In this document: piece after piece, positions 1 to 5,702 of the stretch
Numbering within the stretch: the first letter of the stretch is position 1
Layout of the letters: each line of letters opens with the position of its first letter
Source: Flavobacteriaceae bacterium
GTDB lineage: Bacteria > Bacteroidota > Bacteroidia > Flavobacteriales > Flavobacteriaceae
Direction of reading: 5' to 3'
NCBI GenBank assembly: GCA_021151665.1
Contig: JAGKWW010000084.1
Coordinates: 1 to 5,808, forward strand
Length of the DNA: 5,808 nucleotides
Translations under genes and position numbers: made by a program
The notes under the pieces: generated by a model
What the model was told of the DNA's origin: nothing
Database searches by the model: none
The model's input: the letters and a program-made list of their open reading frames with translations, nothing else

Positions 1-25
1 ATTTATATAAATTTCTTACAAAAGA

Positions 26-58
26 TTTGCATAATAATAAGTACACTTATTATATTTG
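26..58 (+). promoter_or_regulatory. Bacteroidota-type promoter of the SRPBCC-EVE-MarR operon
   Basis: TTTG at 26-29 fits the -33 element and TATATTTG at 51-58 fits the -7 consensus TAnnTTTG used by the Bacteroidota primary sigma factor. The spacer is 21 nt, within the known range. Transcription would begin near 64-66, leaving a short AT-rich leader before the ATG at 81. This position rules out translation from the in-frame TTG at 27, which lies inside the -33 element. Seen: the two motifs and spacing. Inferred: promoter activity. Confidence 0.7.
34..53. promoter_or_regulatory. Candidate MarR operator: perfect 9-2-9 inverted repeat in the promoter
   Basis: The sequence ATAATAAGT-AC-ACTTATTAT is a perfect inverted repeat with 9-bp arms (34-42 and 45-53) and a 2-nt centre. 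It fills most of the -33/-7 spacer and runs into the first bases of the -7 element, so a bound dimer would block RNA polymerase. MarR-family dimers usually bind palindromes of about 15-20 bp in their own promoters, and a MarR gene is the last gene of this operon. The AT-only arms mean some chance of coincidence. Confidence 0.5.
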
Positions 59-80
59 CGCATATAAAATAAACAATCGT

Positions 81-500
81 ATGTGGACCAGATCGTATTC
101 AACGGAAACCAGCAAAGTAAATGCAGAACAGATGTATAACCTTTTTGCCGATGTAAACAACTGGGCATCGTGGGACCCCGGAGTAGAGCACGCCTCTATA
201 GAAGGACCATTCGCTGCCGGAAACCATTTCCTGCTCCGCCCCAAAGGTGGCCCGGATGTGAAGGTGGAATTACTGGAAACCGAGCCCAACAAGCGCTTTC
301 TCGACGTGACTAAGTTCCCACTTGCCAAAATGTATGACGAGCACCTTTTCGAAGCCACGCCCAACGGACTGAAGATTACCAACACCATTACGGTAAAGGG
401 CCCGTTGTCGTTTTTATGGGTAAAGCTTGTAGCCTCAAAAATAGCGGCAAGCCTTCCGGAAGATGTGGCCAACCAGATAAACGCAGCGCAAAAACTATGA
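81..500 (+). CDS. SRPBCC family protein (START / polyketide-cyclase-like fold)
   Basis: This is a 139-residue protein of the SRPBCC superfamily, whose members form a helix-grip cavity that binds hydrophobic ligands. The N-terminal pattern is typical: a strand (residues 3-10), then 'NAEQMYNLFADVNNWASWDPGVEHASI' split across residues 14-40, with the W-x-x-W-D-P motif that marks the family. Strands in the middle carry 'LLETEPNKRF' (64-73), and a long C-terminal helix (about 109-136) would close the cavity. The ATG at 81 is chosen over an in-frame TTG at 27 because the TTG lies within the promoter. It is the first gene of a three-gene operon and overlaps the EVE gene by 4 nt. The ligand is not predictable from sequence; the MarR neighbour suggests a small-molecule response (inference). 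Confidence 0.85.
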   Translation: MWTRSYSTETSKVNAEQMYNLFADVNNWASWDPGVEHASIEGPFAAGNHFLLRPKGGPDVKVELLETEPNKRFLDVTKFPLAKMYDEHLFEATPNGLKITNTITVKGPLSFLWVKLVASKIAASLPEDVANQINAAQKL

Positions 501-922
501 GGCCTGCAAAATACTGGATGGCAGCCATTTCTGGCGAGCATGCGCAGCTTGCTGTAGCCGGTAGCTTTATACAGGTGTGCCATGGAAAGCAGGCGCCACT
601 AAAGCGGATGCAGGAGGGCGACGGGCTGGTTATCTACTCGTCGCGCGAAAAGATGGGCACAGGAGCAACATTGCAAATGTTTACTGCTGCAGGCACTGTG
701 GCCAGCGGTGCCGAATACCAGGTGCAGATGAGCAGCAGTTTCCTGCCCTACCGCCGCAATGTAGACTTTTTGCCGGCTACACCTGCCGCTATCCGCCCCA
801 TGTTAGAAGAGCTGCAGTTTATAACCGACAAGCAGCATTGGGGTTATCCTTTCCGGTTTGGATTTTTTGAAATCGGTAAAAAAGATTTTGACTTAATTTG
901 CAGCAAAATGATCTCACAATGA
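497..922 (+). CDS. EVE domain-containing protein (UPF0310 type)
   Basis: A 141-residue protein consisting of one EVE domain, a PUA-like fold related to ASCH and YTH domains. The family N-terminus is clear: 'KYWMAAISGEHAQ' (5-17), followed by 'GSFIQVCHGKQAPLKRM' (22-38), where the CHGK-x-APL-x-R-M stretch is the family signature, then 'GDGLVIYSS' (41-49). Near the C-terminus are the usual 'YRRNVDF' (85-91), 'LEELQFI' (103-109) and 'HWGYPFRFGFFEI' (114-126). EVE domains are known or proposed to bind modified bases in nucleic acid or other small ligands, and some are linked to restriction systems; no nuclease is fused here. The ATG at 497 overlaps the stop of the SRPBCC gene (ATGA), so it is taken as the start. 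Its own stop overlaps the MarR start in the same way. Family assignment is confident; the ligand is unknown. Confidence 0.9.
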   Translation: MRPAKYWMAAISGEHAQLAVAGSFIQVCHGKQAPLKRMQEGDGLVIYSSREKMGTGATLQMFTAAGTVASGAEYQVQMSSSFLPYRRNVDFLPATPAAIRPMLEELQFITDKQHWGYPFRFGFFEIGKKDFDLICSKMISQ

Positions 923-1377
923 AGCAGGACGATAATACTTTTAGTGTGGCCAGGGCTGAAGACAGCCCCGGCTTCCTGCTTTGGCAGGTAACAACCTTAT
1001 GGCAGCGCGAGATTAAAAAGGCACTTGCCCCCTACAACCTTACACACTCGCAGTTTGTGCTTTTGGCAAGCACCCACTGGCTGTTGCTGCACGGCAGCGA
1101 GGTTACCCAGATCGTGCTCTCGCAGCATACGGGCATCGACCCGATGACTACTTCTACCGTGTTGCGCACCCTGCAAAGCAAAGGCCTCATCAGGCGGCGG
1201 GAACATGACACCGATACCCGCGCAAAATCGGTAGACATTACCGATGAAGGCCGCGAGCTCGCCAAAAAAGCTGTGGTAGCGGTAGAAAATTTCGACCGGG
1301 CATTTTTTGCGGTACAAGGAGAGGGGCTTCCCGCATTTAATGAAAGCCTCCGGGCGTTGCTGAAGTTGCCCATGTAA
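919..1377 (+). CDS. MarR family winged-helix transcriptional regulator
   Basis: A 152-residue regulator. Helices at about 18-38 form part of the dimer interface, followed by 'LTHSQFVLLAS' (41-51), the typical entry to the winged-helix domain. Residues 62-90 ('VTQIVLSQHTGI...TTSTVLRTLQSKGLIRR') form the helix-turn-helix with the recognition helix. The wing carries the family pattern D-x-D-x-R-x-K-x-V-x-I-T-x-E-G (97-111). A C-terminal helix completes the dimer arm. The ATG at 919 overlaps the EVE stop codon (ATGA); an earlier in-frame TTG at 898 lies inside the EVE gene and is less likely. As the last gene of the operon it probably controls its own promoter, where a 20-bp palindrome is present; a second palindrome lies 46 nt after its stop. 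The effector is unknown; the one Cys-free sequence gives no sign of a thiol redox switch. Confidence 0.92.
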   Translation: MKQDDNTFSVARAEDSPGFLLWQVTTLWQREIKKALAPYNLTHSQFVLLASTHWLLLHGSEVTQIVLSQHTGIDPMTTSTVLRTLQSKGLIRRREHDTDTRAKSVDITDEGRELAKKAVVAVENFDRAFFAVQGEGLPAFNESLRALLKLPM

Positions 1378-1423
1378 AATAGTCATGGCAGGATTTCAGG
1401 CCACCACCGCTTCAAGGCAAACA

Positions 1424-1440
1424 TTTGCTATATTAGCAAA
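1424..1440. promoter_or_regulatory. Perfect 7-3-7 palindrome before the WG-repeat gene (candidate operator)
   Basis: TTTGCTA-TAT-TAGCAAA is a perfect inverted repeat with 7-bp arms and a 3-nt centre, ending 15 nt before the ATG at 1456. It overlaps a weak -7-like sequence, TATATTAG (1429-1436, one mismatch to TAnnTTTG); no good -33 element is visible. Size and symmetry suit a MarR or similar dimeric regulator, and a MarR gene lies immediately upstream. It differs in sequence from the 34-53 palindrome, so the same protein binding both is uncertain. No T-run follows on either strand, which argues against a terminator. Confidence 0.4.
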
Positions 1441-1455
1441 ACCAACTTGTTTACT

Positions 1456-2526
1456 ATGAAGCGCCTCCTCACCCTTTTTATATTAACTGCGATGGTCTCG
1501 GCCCGGGGCCAGAGTGAGCCGCTGATGGCTTTTTACGGCCCCGATACGCTGATAGGTTTTAAAGACGTACACGGGAATGTAAAGATCCCGCCCCGTTTCG
1601 GGATCTTCACATCGGCCAGACAGCTTGAGCATATTGCCGCGGTAACCGACATTAAAAACCAAAAATCCGAAACCTTTTACCTGCTCAGAGATGGCCGCGA
1701 AGTAGCGCGCGACAGCGTATATATGTTCGATTTTACTTTCGACTGTGAAAGCGAAGGATACATTAGGTTCACCGGAAAGGATGGCAATGTGGGGTTGCTC
1801 GATGCAAATGGTAAAGTTGCTGTACCTGCAGACTATAATATTATTTCGAGAGTGGCAAATGGTGTCGCCGCTGCTTTAAAAGGTGCCGAAAAAGATTATT
1901 GGGACAAGTATGACCACGATGGCTGTAACCATTTTAGCTGGAAGGTTGGCACTTGGCACCTTATCAATACACGAGATGAGGTACTTATAGAGGAATTTAA
2001 TGGTAACCCGCGGCTGGACTATTCAACCTTACAAGTAAGCGATACCCCCTCTGCAGATCCTGTCCGTGTTAACTTTAAAGGCGTCAACGGAAAGTATTAT
2101 TCATTTATCGACCATGAAAAACAATTCAGGGAATACCTGGACAGGCTTCGCACCGTGCCTGAACGTGTTACAGAAAATGCCTTTCCTAATTTATTCATAA
2201 TCGGCCGCAAGGGAAATTTCGAAGCCGCAGCGGCCACTTACCTGCAAAAGAATAGAAAGGCCATAAGCGCTGCCTTAAAATCGATCCCGGAGAATCCGGA
2301 AACGAACATGACATTTGACCTCTGGCTGCCGGTTCCCGACGAAGCACTGCCGCGTTTTTCCAGATACCTGGATAACTGCGGCGAACCTATGTTGTACCGC
2401 TACCCGATAGTTTGGCTCTGGGCGAAGAAGGAACGAAACGGAGAAGTAATCAGTCAGGACAATTTTTACTTTATAAAGGATAATGGTTCCTACCGTCTGC
2501 TGGCACTTTCGCTCGCACAGAAATAA
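1456..2526 (+). CDS. Secreted WG repeat-like protein, function unknown
   Basis: A 356-residue protein with an N-terminal signal peptide: KR at 2-3, a hydrophobic core (4-15) and probable cleavage near residues 17-20. There is no lipobox cysteine, so it is probably periplasmic or exported. Two WG-like repeats are visible: a degenerate one at 33-49 ('IGFKDVHGNVKIPPRFG') and a clear one at 108-127 (G-N-V-G-L-L-D-x-N-G-K-x-x-V-P-x-x-Y). WG repeats form beta-rich, probably binding modules. The region from about 220 to 356 shows no recognised domain; it is charged, with helices at 222-232 and 254-276, and ends in a basic tail. The ATG at 1456 is preferred over TTG at 1447 because it gives a standard signal peptide. 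The gene is 9 nt upstream of a small membrane-protein gene, likely its operon partner. No specific function can be assigned. Confidence 0.75.
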   Translation: MKRLLTLFILTAMVSARGQSEPLMAFYGPDTLIGFKDVHGNVKIPPRFGIFTSARQLEHIAAVTDIKNQKSETFYLLRDGREVARDSVYMFDFTFDCESEGYIRFTGKDGNVGLLDANGKVAVPADYNIISRVANGVAAALKGAEKDYWDKYDHDGCNHFSWKVGTWHLINTRDEVLIEEFNGNPRLDYSTLQVSDTPSADPVRVNFKGVNGKYYSFIDHEKQFREYLDRLRTVPERVTENAFPNLFIIGRKGNFEAAAATYLQKNRKAISAALKSIPENPETNMTFDLWLPVPDEALPRFSRYLDNCGEPMLYRYPIVWLWAKKERNGEVISQDNFYFIKDNGSYRLLALSLAQK

Positions 2527-2535
2527 ATAAGTACC

Positions 2536-2820
2536 ATGAACACCGCCATCCGTATTTTTCTTACTGCTTTACAACTCGTTGCACCGTGGCTTCTGGTAAT
2601 GGCCATAATATTCTTAGACTTCCTTTGCTTTGGCGAAGGTGCAGGGTCTGGCGTAGCTTACAAAAATTATAAATACGCCTGGCTGGCCGCCTATGCTGCC
2701 ATTGGGTTGGCTCACGTAGTATTTTTCTTCCGCTACCTGCGTCCCTGGCCTGTCTGGTTGCGTATATTTCTAACCTCCGCTTTAGCGGCCGGCTATGGTT
2801 ATTACATCACCCGGTTTTAA
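2536..2820 (+). CDS. Small three-helix membrane protein, hypothetical
   Basis: A 94-residue, strongly hydrophobic protein not assigned to a family. Three membrane segments are predicted by eye at about 5-31, 47-66 and 73-91. They are separated by a Gly-rich loop with Tyr and Lys residues (32-46, 'GEGAGSGVAYKNYKY' region) and a short basic Pro/Trp turn (66-72, 'YLRPWPV' region). The ATG at 2536 lies 9 nt after the stop of the WG-repeat gene, indicating co-transcription and perhaps shared function at the cell envelope (inference). Reading-frame integrity, same strand and tight spacing support a real gene; nothing in the sequence suggests a catalytic role. Confidence 0.65.
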   Translation: MNTAIRIFLTALQLVAPWLLVMAIIFLDFLCFGEGAGSGVAYKNYKYAWLAAYAAIGLAHVVFFFRYLRPWPVWLRIFLTSALAAGYGYYITRF

Positions 2821-2862
2821 AAGTAATTTGCAGCACAGGCGCATGCACGTTTTTTAAGCACC

Positions 2863-2936
2863 GTCCCGCCATCCGCTGTATCTGCCGCCAGTTCCTTCGG
2901 CCCCGCCGGGCAGGATGCCGCTGCTGTCGGGGCTAC
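2863..2936. repeat. GC-rich imperfect stem-loop resembling a dispersed flavobacterial intergenic repeat
   Basis: The block starts with CCCGCCATCCGCTGTATC (2865-2882) and ends with GGATGCCGCTGCTGTCGGGG (2913-2932). Nested complementary pieces are visible: CCCG (2865-2868) with CGGG (2929-2932), CATCC (2870-2874) with GGATG (2913-2917), CTGCC (2882-2886) with GGCAG (2909-2913), and an inner CGGC-CCC-GCCG. Some of these pairings are mutually exclusive. From memory, Flavobacterium genomes carry many intergenic copies with the same ends (CCCGCCATCCGCT...ATC and GGAT...CGGGGC) and a variable inner hairpin. The block is much more GC-rich than its surroundings. It sits between two same-strand genes, so a role as a transcript end or processing site is possible but unproven. 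The remainder of the 254-nt gap (2821-3074) holds no gene. Confidence 0.5.
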
Positions 2937-3041
2937 ACTCCAACACCGCGCTGTACTTCAGGCGTTTGGATGGTGCAGCGCTCTCAAAACCTGCATAACA
3001 ACAATATTGGCACATCCAATTTTTCCGTTTTCTGAATATTT

Positions 3042-3079
3042 TTCATAATTTGCATACAGAAAATTTTTATAATTATGAA
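3042..3079. promoter_or_regulatory. 9-bp inverted repeat spanning the leader and start codon of the acyl-CoA synthetase gene
   Basis: TTCATAATT (3042-3050) and AATTATGAA (3071-3079) are perfect inverted copies separated by 20 nt. The right arm contains the ATG at 3075; the left arm overlaps a -7-like TAATTTG (3046-3052), one base short of TAnnTTTG. No clear -33 TTTG is present; only T-rich sequence occurs at the expected distance (about 3021-3026). If transcription starts before 3042 the arms could pair and hide the start codon; if it starts near 3059 they could only act as protein-binding half-sites. The AT-rich composition means chance is a real alternative. Confidence 0.3.
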
Positions 3080-4847
3080 TAATATCACGCGCCTTTTTGA
3101 TTTTCCATACTACGAGCATGAAAAGTATCACCTTGAAGATGCGCTCGTTACCAAATATGGCGACCAGTGGATCAAGACCTCAACGCAGGAATATATAGAT
3201 AAGGCCAATGCCTTTTCGCGCGGGCTTCTGCGCATGGGAGTAAAAAAGGACGACAAGATAGCCGTGATAACCTCTGCCAACCGCACCGAATGGAATATTT
3301 GCGATATCGGCATCCTGCAGACCGGGGCGCAGAATGTACCCATCTATCCTACCATTAGTGAGGAAGACCAGGAATATATCCTAAACCATTGCGAAGCACA
3401 ATATTGTATTGTTTCAGACGACGAGCTGTACAACAAAGTGATGAGCATACGCCATAACCTGCCGCACCTCAAGGAAATCTATTCCTTCAATACGATACAG
3501 GGCTGCCGCAGCTGGGAAGAGATTCTTACGCTGGGGGCTGATACTTCTAACCAAAACGAGGTAGACCGTATAAAAGACAGCATTAAGGAAGACGACCTCG
3601 CAACAATAATCTACACCTCGGGCACCACCGGAAGGCCGAAAGGCGTAATGCTTTCGCACCGCAATATTGTATCGAACGTACTGATGAGCGCCGAACGCGT
3701 GCCGTTTGAAGAGGGCAAGAACCGCTCGCTGAGCTTCCTCCCTATCTGCCATATTTACGAGCGTATGATATTGTACCTCTACCAATACTACGGCGTTTCG
3801 GTGTACTTTGCCGAATCGATAGAAAAGGTAAGCGACAATATAAAAGAAGCCTCGCCGGATGTAATTACTGCGGTGCCAAGGCTCCTCGAAAAAGTGTACG
3901 ACAAAATCATTGCCAAGGGAACCGACCTTACCGGCATCAAGAAAAAGCTGTTCTTCTGGGCGGTTGAGGTTGGCCTCCAGTATGAACCGTATGGCGCCAA
4001 TGGCCCTGTTTACGGACTCAAGCTGTGGCTGGCACGCAAGCTCATTTTCTCGAAGTGGAAAGCAGGCCTCGGCGGAAAGCTCGGCCTTATGGTATCGGGC
4101 AGTGCCGCAATTCAGCCACGGCTGTCGCGCGTATTTGCCGCCGCCGGAATCCCGGTGATGGAAGGCTACGGGCTTACCGAAACTTCCCCGGTTATCGCGG
4201 TAAATGATATGCGCAATCACGGCTTCAGGGTCGGCACCGTAGGCAAACCGCTGGCGGGGGTTGAAGTAAAGATCGCGCAGGATGGCGAGATACTTACAAA
4301 GAGCCCAAGCGTGATGATGGGTTATTACAAAGATGATGAAAAAACAGCAGAAGTGCTGAAAGACGGCTACTTCCACACCGGGGATATTGGCGAGATAGAT
4401 AAAGACGGCTTCCTGAAGATAACCGACCGCAAAAAAGAAATGTTCAAAACGTCGGGTGGTAAATATATTGCCCCGCAGCTGATAGAGAACGCCATGAAAC
4501 AGTCGCGTTTTATAGAGCAGATCATGGTTATTGGCGATGGAGAAAAAATGCCTGCAGCGTTCATCCAGCCCAACTTCGAGTTTGTGCAGCACTGGGCGCA
4601 GCGCAAAGGGCTTTCGCTGAAAACCAACGAAGAGATTGCCCACAGCAAGGAAGTTCAGGACCGCATCCAGGAGGAGGTATCGGCCATCAACAAGAAATTC
4701 GGAAACTATGAGCAGGTAAAGCGTTTTGAGCTTACCCCCGAAATATGGAGCGTAGATGGTGGTGAAATGACCCCGACCCTGAAGCTGAAGCGCAAACAGA
4801 TCAAGGAAAAATACCAAAAGCTTTACGATAAGATCTACAGGGAGTAA
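3075..4847 (+). CDS. Long-chain acyl-CoA synthetase (AMP-binding, FadD/FAA1-type)
   Basis: A complete 590-residue enzyme of the ANL adenylation superfamily, long-chain fatty acid-CoA ligase group (COG1022 type). It converts fatty acid, ATP and CoA to acyl-CoA, AMP and pyrophosphate through an acyl-adenylate. Core motifs are intact: the P-loop 'YTSGTTGRPKG' (180-190), 'SFLPICHIYER' (220-230) typical of this group, 'SGSAAIQPRL' (341-350), 'EGYGLTETSP' (363-372), 'HTGD' (434-437) with the ribose-binding Asp, and the hinge 'DRKKEMFKTSGGKYIAP' (451-467). The C-terminal 'TPTLKLKRK' (566-574) contains the likely adenylation lysine (Lys570). No signal peptide or transmembrane segment is seen, so a cytoplasmic or membrane-associated enzyme is expected. 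Length is normal for the group. It stands alone, with long gaps on both sides. Chain-length preference cannot be read from sequence. Confidence 0.95.
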   Translation: MNNITRLFDFPYYEHEKYHLEDALVTKYGDQWIKTSTQEYIDKANAFSRGLLRMGVKKDDKIAVITSANRTEWNICDIGILQTGAQNVPIYPTISEEDQEYILNHCEAQYCIVSDDELYNKVMSIRHNLPHLKEIYSFNTIQGCRSWEEILTLGADTSNQNEVDRIKDSIKEDDLATIIYTSGTTGRPKGVMLSHRNIVSNVLMSAERVPFEEGKNRSLSFLPICHIYERMILYLYQYYGVSVYFAESIEKVSDNIKEASPDVITAVPRLLEKVYDKIIAKGTDLTGIKKKLFFWAVEVGLQYEPYGANGPVYGLKLWLARKLIFSKWKAGLGGKLGLMVSGSAAIQPRLSRVFAAAGIPVMEGYGLTETSPVIAVNDMRNHGFRVGTVGKPLAGVEVKIAQDGEILTKSPSVMMGYYKDDEKTAEVLKDGYFHTGDIGEIDKDGFLKITDRKKEMFKTSGGKYIAPQLIENAMKQSRFIEQIMVIGDGEKMPAAFIQPNFEFVQHWAQRKGLSLKTNEEIAHSKEVQDRIQEEVSAINKKFGNYEQVKRFELTPEIWSVDGGEMTPTLKLKRKQIKEKYQKLYDKIYRE

Positions 4848-4882
4848 GCCTTATTATTTTGAATTTTGAATTTTGAATGGAA

Positions 4883-5123
4883 GGTTTCGCAGAGATTCGC
4901 GAAGAAGCCACAGAGCTTCGCAGAGTTTTTAGACGGTAATTGTACTAATTTGCGTAAAAGTCTTGTGCATGTTGTGAGGACCTTGTGCCCTTTGTGGCAA
5001 AATGGTTTCGCAAAGGAGCACAAAGAAGCCGCAAAGGTTCGCAAAGTTTTTAGAGACATTTTGCACGATTTGCGTAAAAGTCTTGTGGACTATGTGAGGG
5101 TCTTGCGCCCTTTGTGGTAAAAT
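4883..5123. repeat. Two tandem copies of a 120/121-bp repeat
   Basis: Copy 1 (4883-5003) and copy 2 (5004-5123) both begin GGTTTCGC and end GTGGnAAAAT. Shared blocks keep constant spacing: TTTTTAGA (4926 and 5047 region), ATTTGCGTAAAAGTCTTGTG (4948-4967 and 5068-5087) and CTTGTGCCC/CTTGCGCCC-TTTGTGG (4982-4997 and 5102-5117). A third body starts at 5124 but diverges after about 70 nt. In copy 1 the start can form a small hairpin, TTCGC-AGAGATTC-GCGAA (4886-4903); copy 2 has lost it. The copies have diverged by base changes with almost no length change, so the duplication is not recent. Confidence 0.8.
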
Positions 5124-5616
5124 GGTTTCGCGGAGATACGCGAAGAAGCCACAGAGATTCGCAGAATATTTTAGACACGAATTACACAAAATCTTAGGGG
5201 CCGAAAGTGTGTTCCATGTCGACCGCAGCGCAGCGGAGTGGAGGCATCTCAACACATTATTTGAATTCTTAATTTTGAATGGACCGGAACGCGCATGACA
5301 CCGATTTTAGCGGATAGCCACGGATTAAATTCCCGATTGGTGAACTTTTGTGTAATCCTTGTGCCCTTCGTGGTTGACTTTCGCAGAGATACGCGAAGAA
5401 GTCGCAAAGATGCGCAAAGGTTTTTGACACGAATTGCACAAAATCGTAAGCCGCCGAAAGTGTGTTCCATGTCGACCGTAGCGCAGTGCAGTGGAGACAT
5501 CTCACCTCGTTATTTTGAATTCTGAAATTTGAATGGACCGGAACGCGGATGACACAGATTAATTTCCAATTTGTGAACTTTGGGAATTCTTGGGGCTTTT
5601 TGTATGCTTTGTGGTA
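5124..5616. repeat. Two tandem copies of a ~253-bp composite repeat
   Basis: The first copy runs about 5124-5376 and the second about 5377-5616. Landmarks repeat at 253-254 nt: TTTCGC (5126, 5379), CCGAAAGTGTGTTCCATG (5201, 5454) and GAATGGACCGGAACGCG (5277, 5531). Each copy starts with the same body as the 120-bp repeats, continues with GACACGAATT(A/G)CACAAAATC, then carries an extra stretch of about 133 bp: a GTCGACCG...GTGGAGnCATCTC module (5218-5250, 5471-5503) and the AT-rich joint with ACCGGAACGCG. It ends with a GTGAACTTT...TTGTGG part; this end is decayed in the second copy. The 5127-5144 and 5380-5397 hairpins (TTCGC...GCGAA) are retained in both. Confidence 0.75.
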
Positions 5617-5626
5617 AATACAGAAG

Positions 5627-5651
5627 GATGCTTCGACAAGCTCAGCATGAC
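5627..5651. repeat. Short dispersed repeat with GCTTCGACAAGC core
   Basis: GGATGCTTCGACAAGCTCAGC at the start, followed by ATGAC, matches from memory a short repeat found in very many bacterial genomes, including Bacteroidota (reverse reading GTCATGCTGAGCTTGTCGAAG). It contains a hairpin GCTT-CGAC-AAGC (5630-5641) and outer ATGC (5628-5631) with GCAT (5645-5648). Its minus-strand translation gives the HAELVEA peptide often seen in spurious predicted proteins. It directly follows the last copy of the composite repeat. Confidence 0.65.
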
Positions 5652-5702
5652 AACCCCAAACCCTGAACGCGAAACCGATAACCCCGAACTCGTATTTCTT
5701 AT

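Noticed and set aside
27..80. In-frame N-terminal extension of the SRPBCC protein from TTG at 27
   Set aside because: The extension is encoded by the promoter elements and the palindrome, and its translation is low-complexity (N/Y/K-rich). The ATG at 81 begins the family fold directly.
50..583. Minus-strand open frame of 177 codons across the SRPBCC/EVE genes
   Set aside because: Shadow of two well-recognised plus-strand genes; its translation has no family resemblance.
898..918. Upstream TTG start for the MarR gene
   Set aside because: It lies within the EVE gene, while the ATG at 919 gives the same 4-nt ATGA overlap that joins the previous pair.
1367..1390. Hairpin TGCC(C)ATG ... CATGGCA over the MarR stop codon as a terminator
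   Set aside because: The stem has a bulged C, the 9-nt loop contains the stop codon, and no T-run follows, so a terminator call is not supported. It could still be a weak structure at the operon end.
2838..2856. Terminator at the T-run after the small membrane-protein gene
   Set aside because: A run of T follows GCGCATGCACG, but no stem longer than the GCATGC self-complement can be formed next to it.
3414..4817. Minus-strand open frame of 467 codons opposite the acyl-CoA synthetase
   Set aside because: Antisense shadow of a complete enzyme with all motifs; codon bias of the real gene keeps the opposite frame open.
4866..5120. Plus-strand open frame of 84 codons in the repeat array
   Set aside because: Its protein simply repeats with the 120-bp period, a unit length that is a multiple of three only for one copy; it starts with a common repeat joint and has no independent support.
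4929..5255. Minus-strand open frame of 108 codons with internal repeats (ETILPQRAQ twice)
   Set aside because: Translation of repeat DNA, of a kind often mis-annotated as hypothetical proteins in flavobacteria.
4883..5616. CRISPR array
   Set aside because: Units are 120-253 bp and similar throughout; there are no short identical repeats separated by unique spacers, and no cas genes are present.
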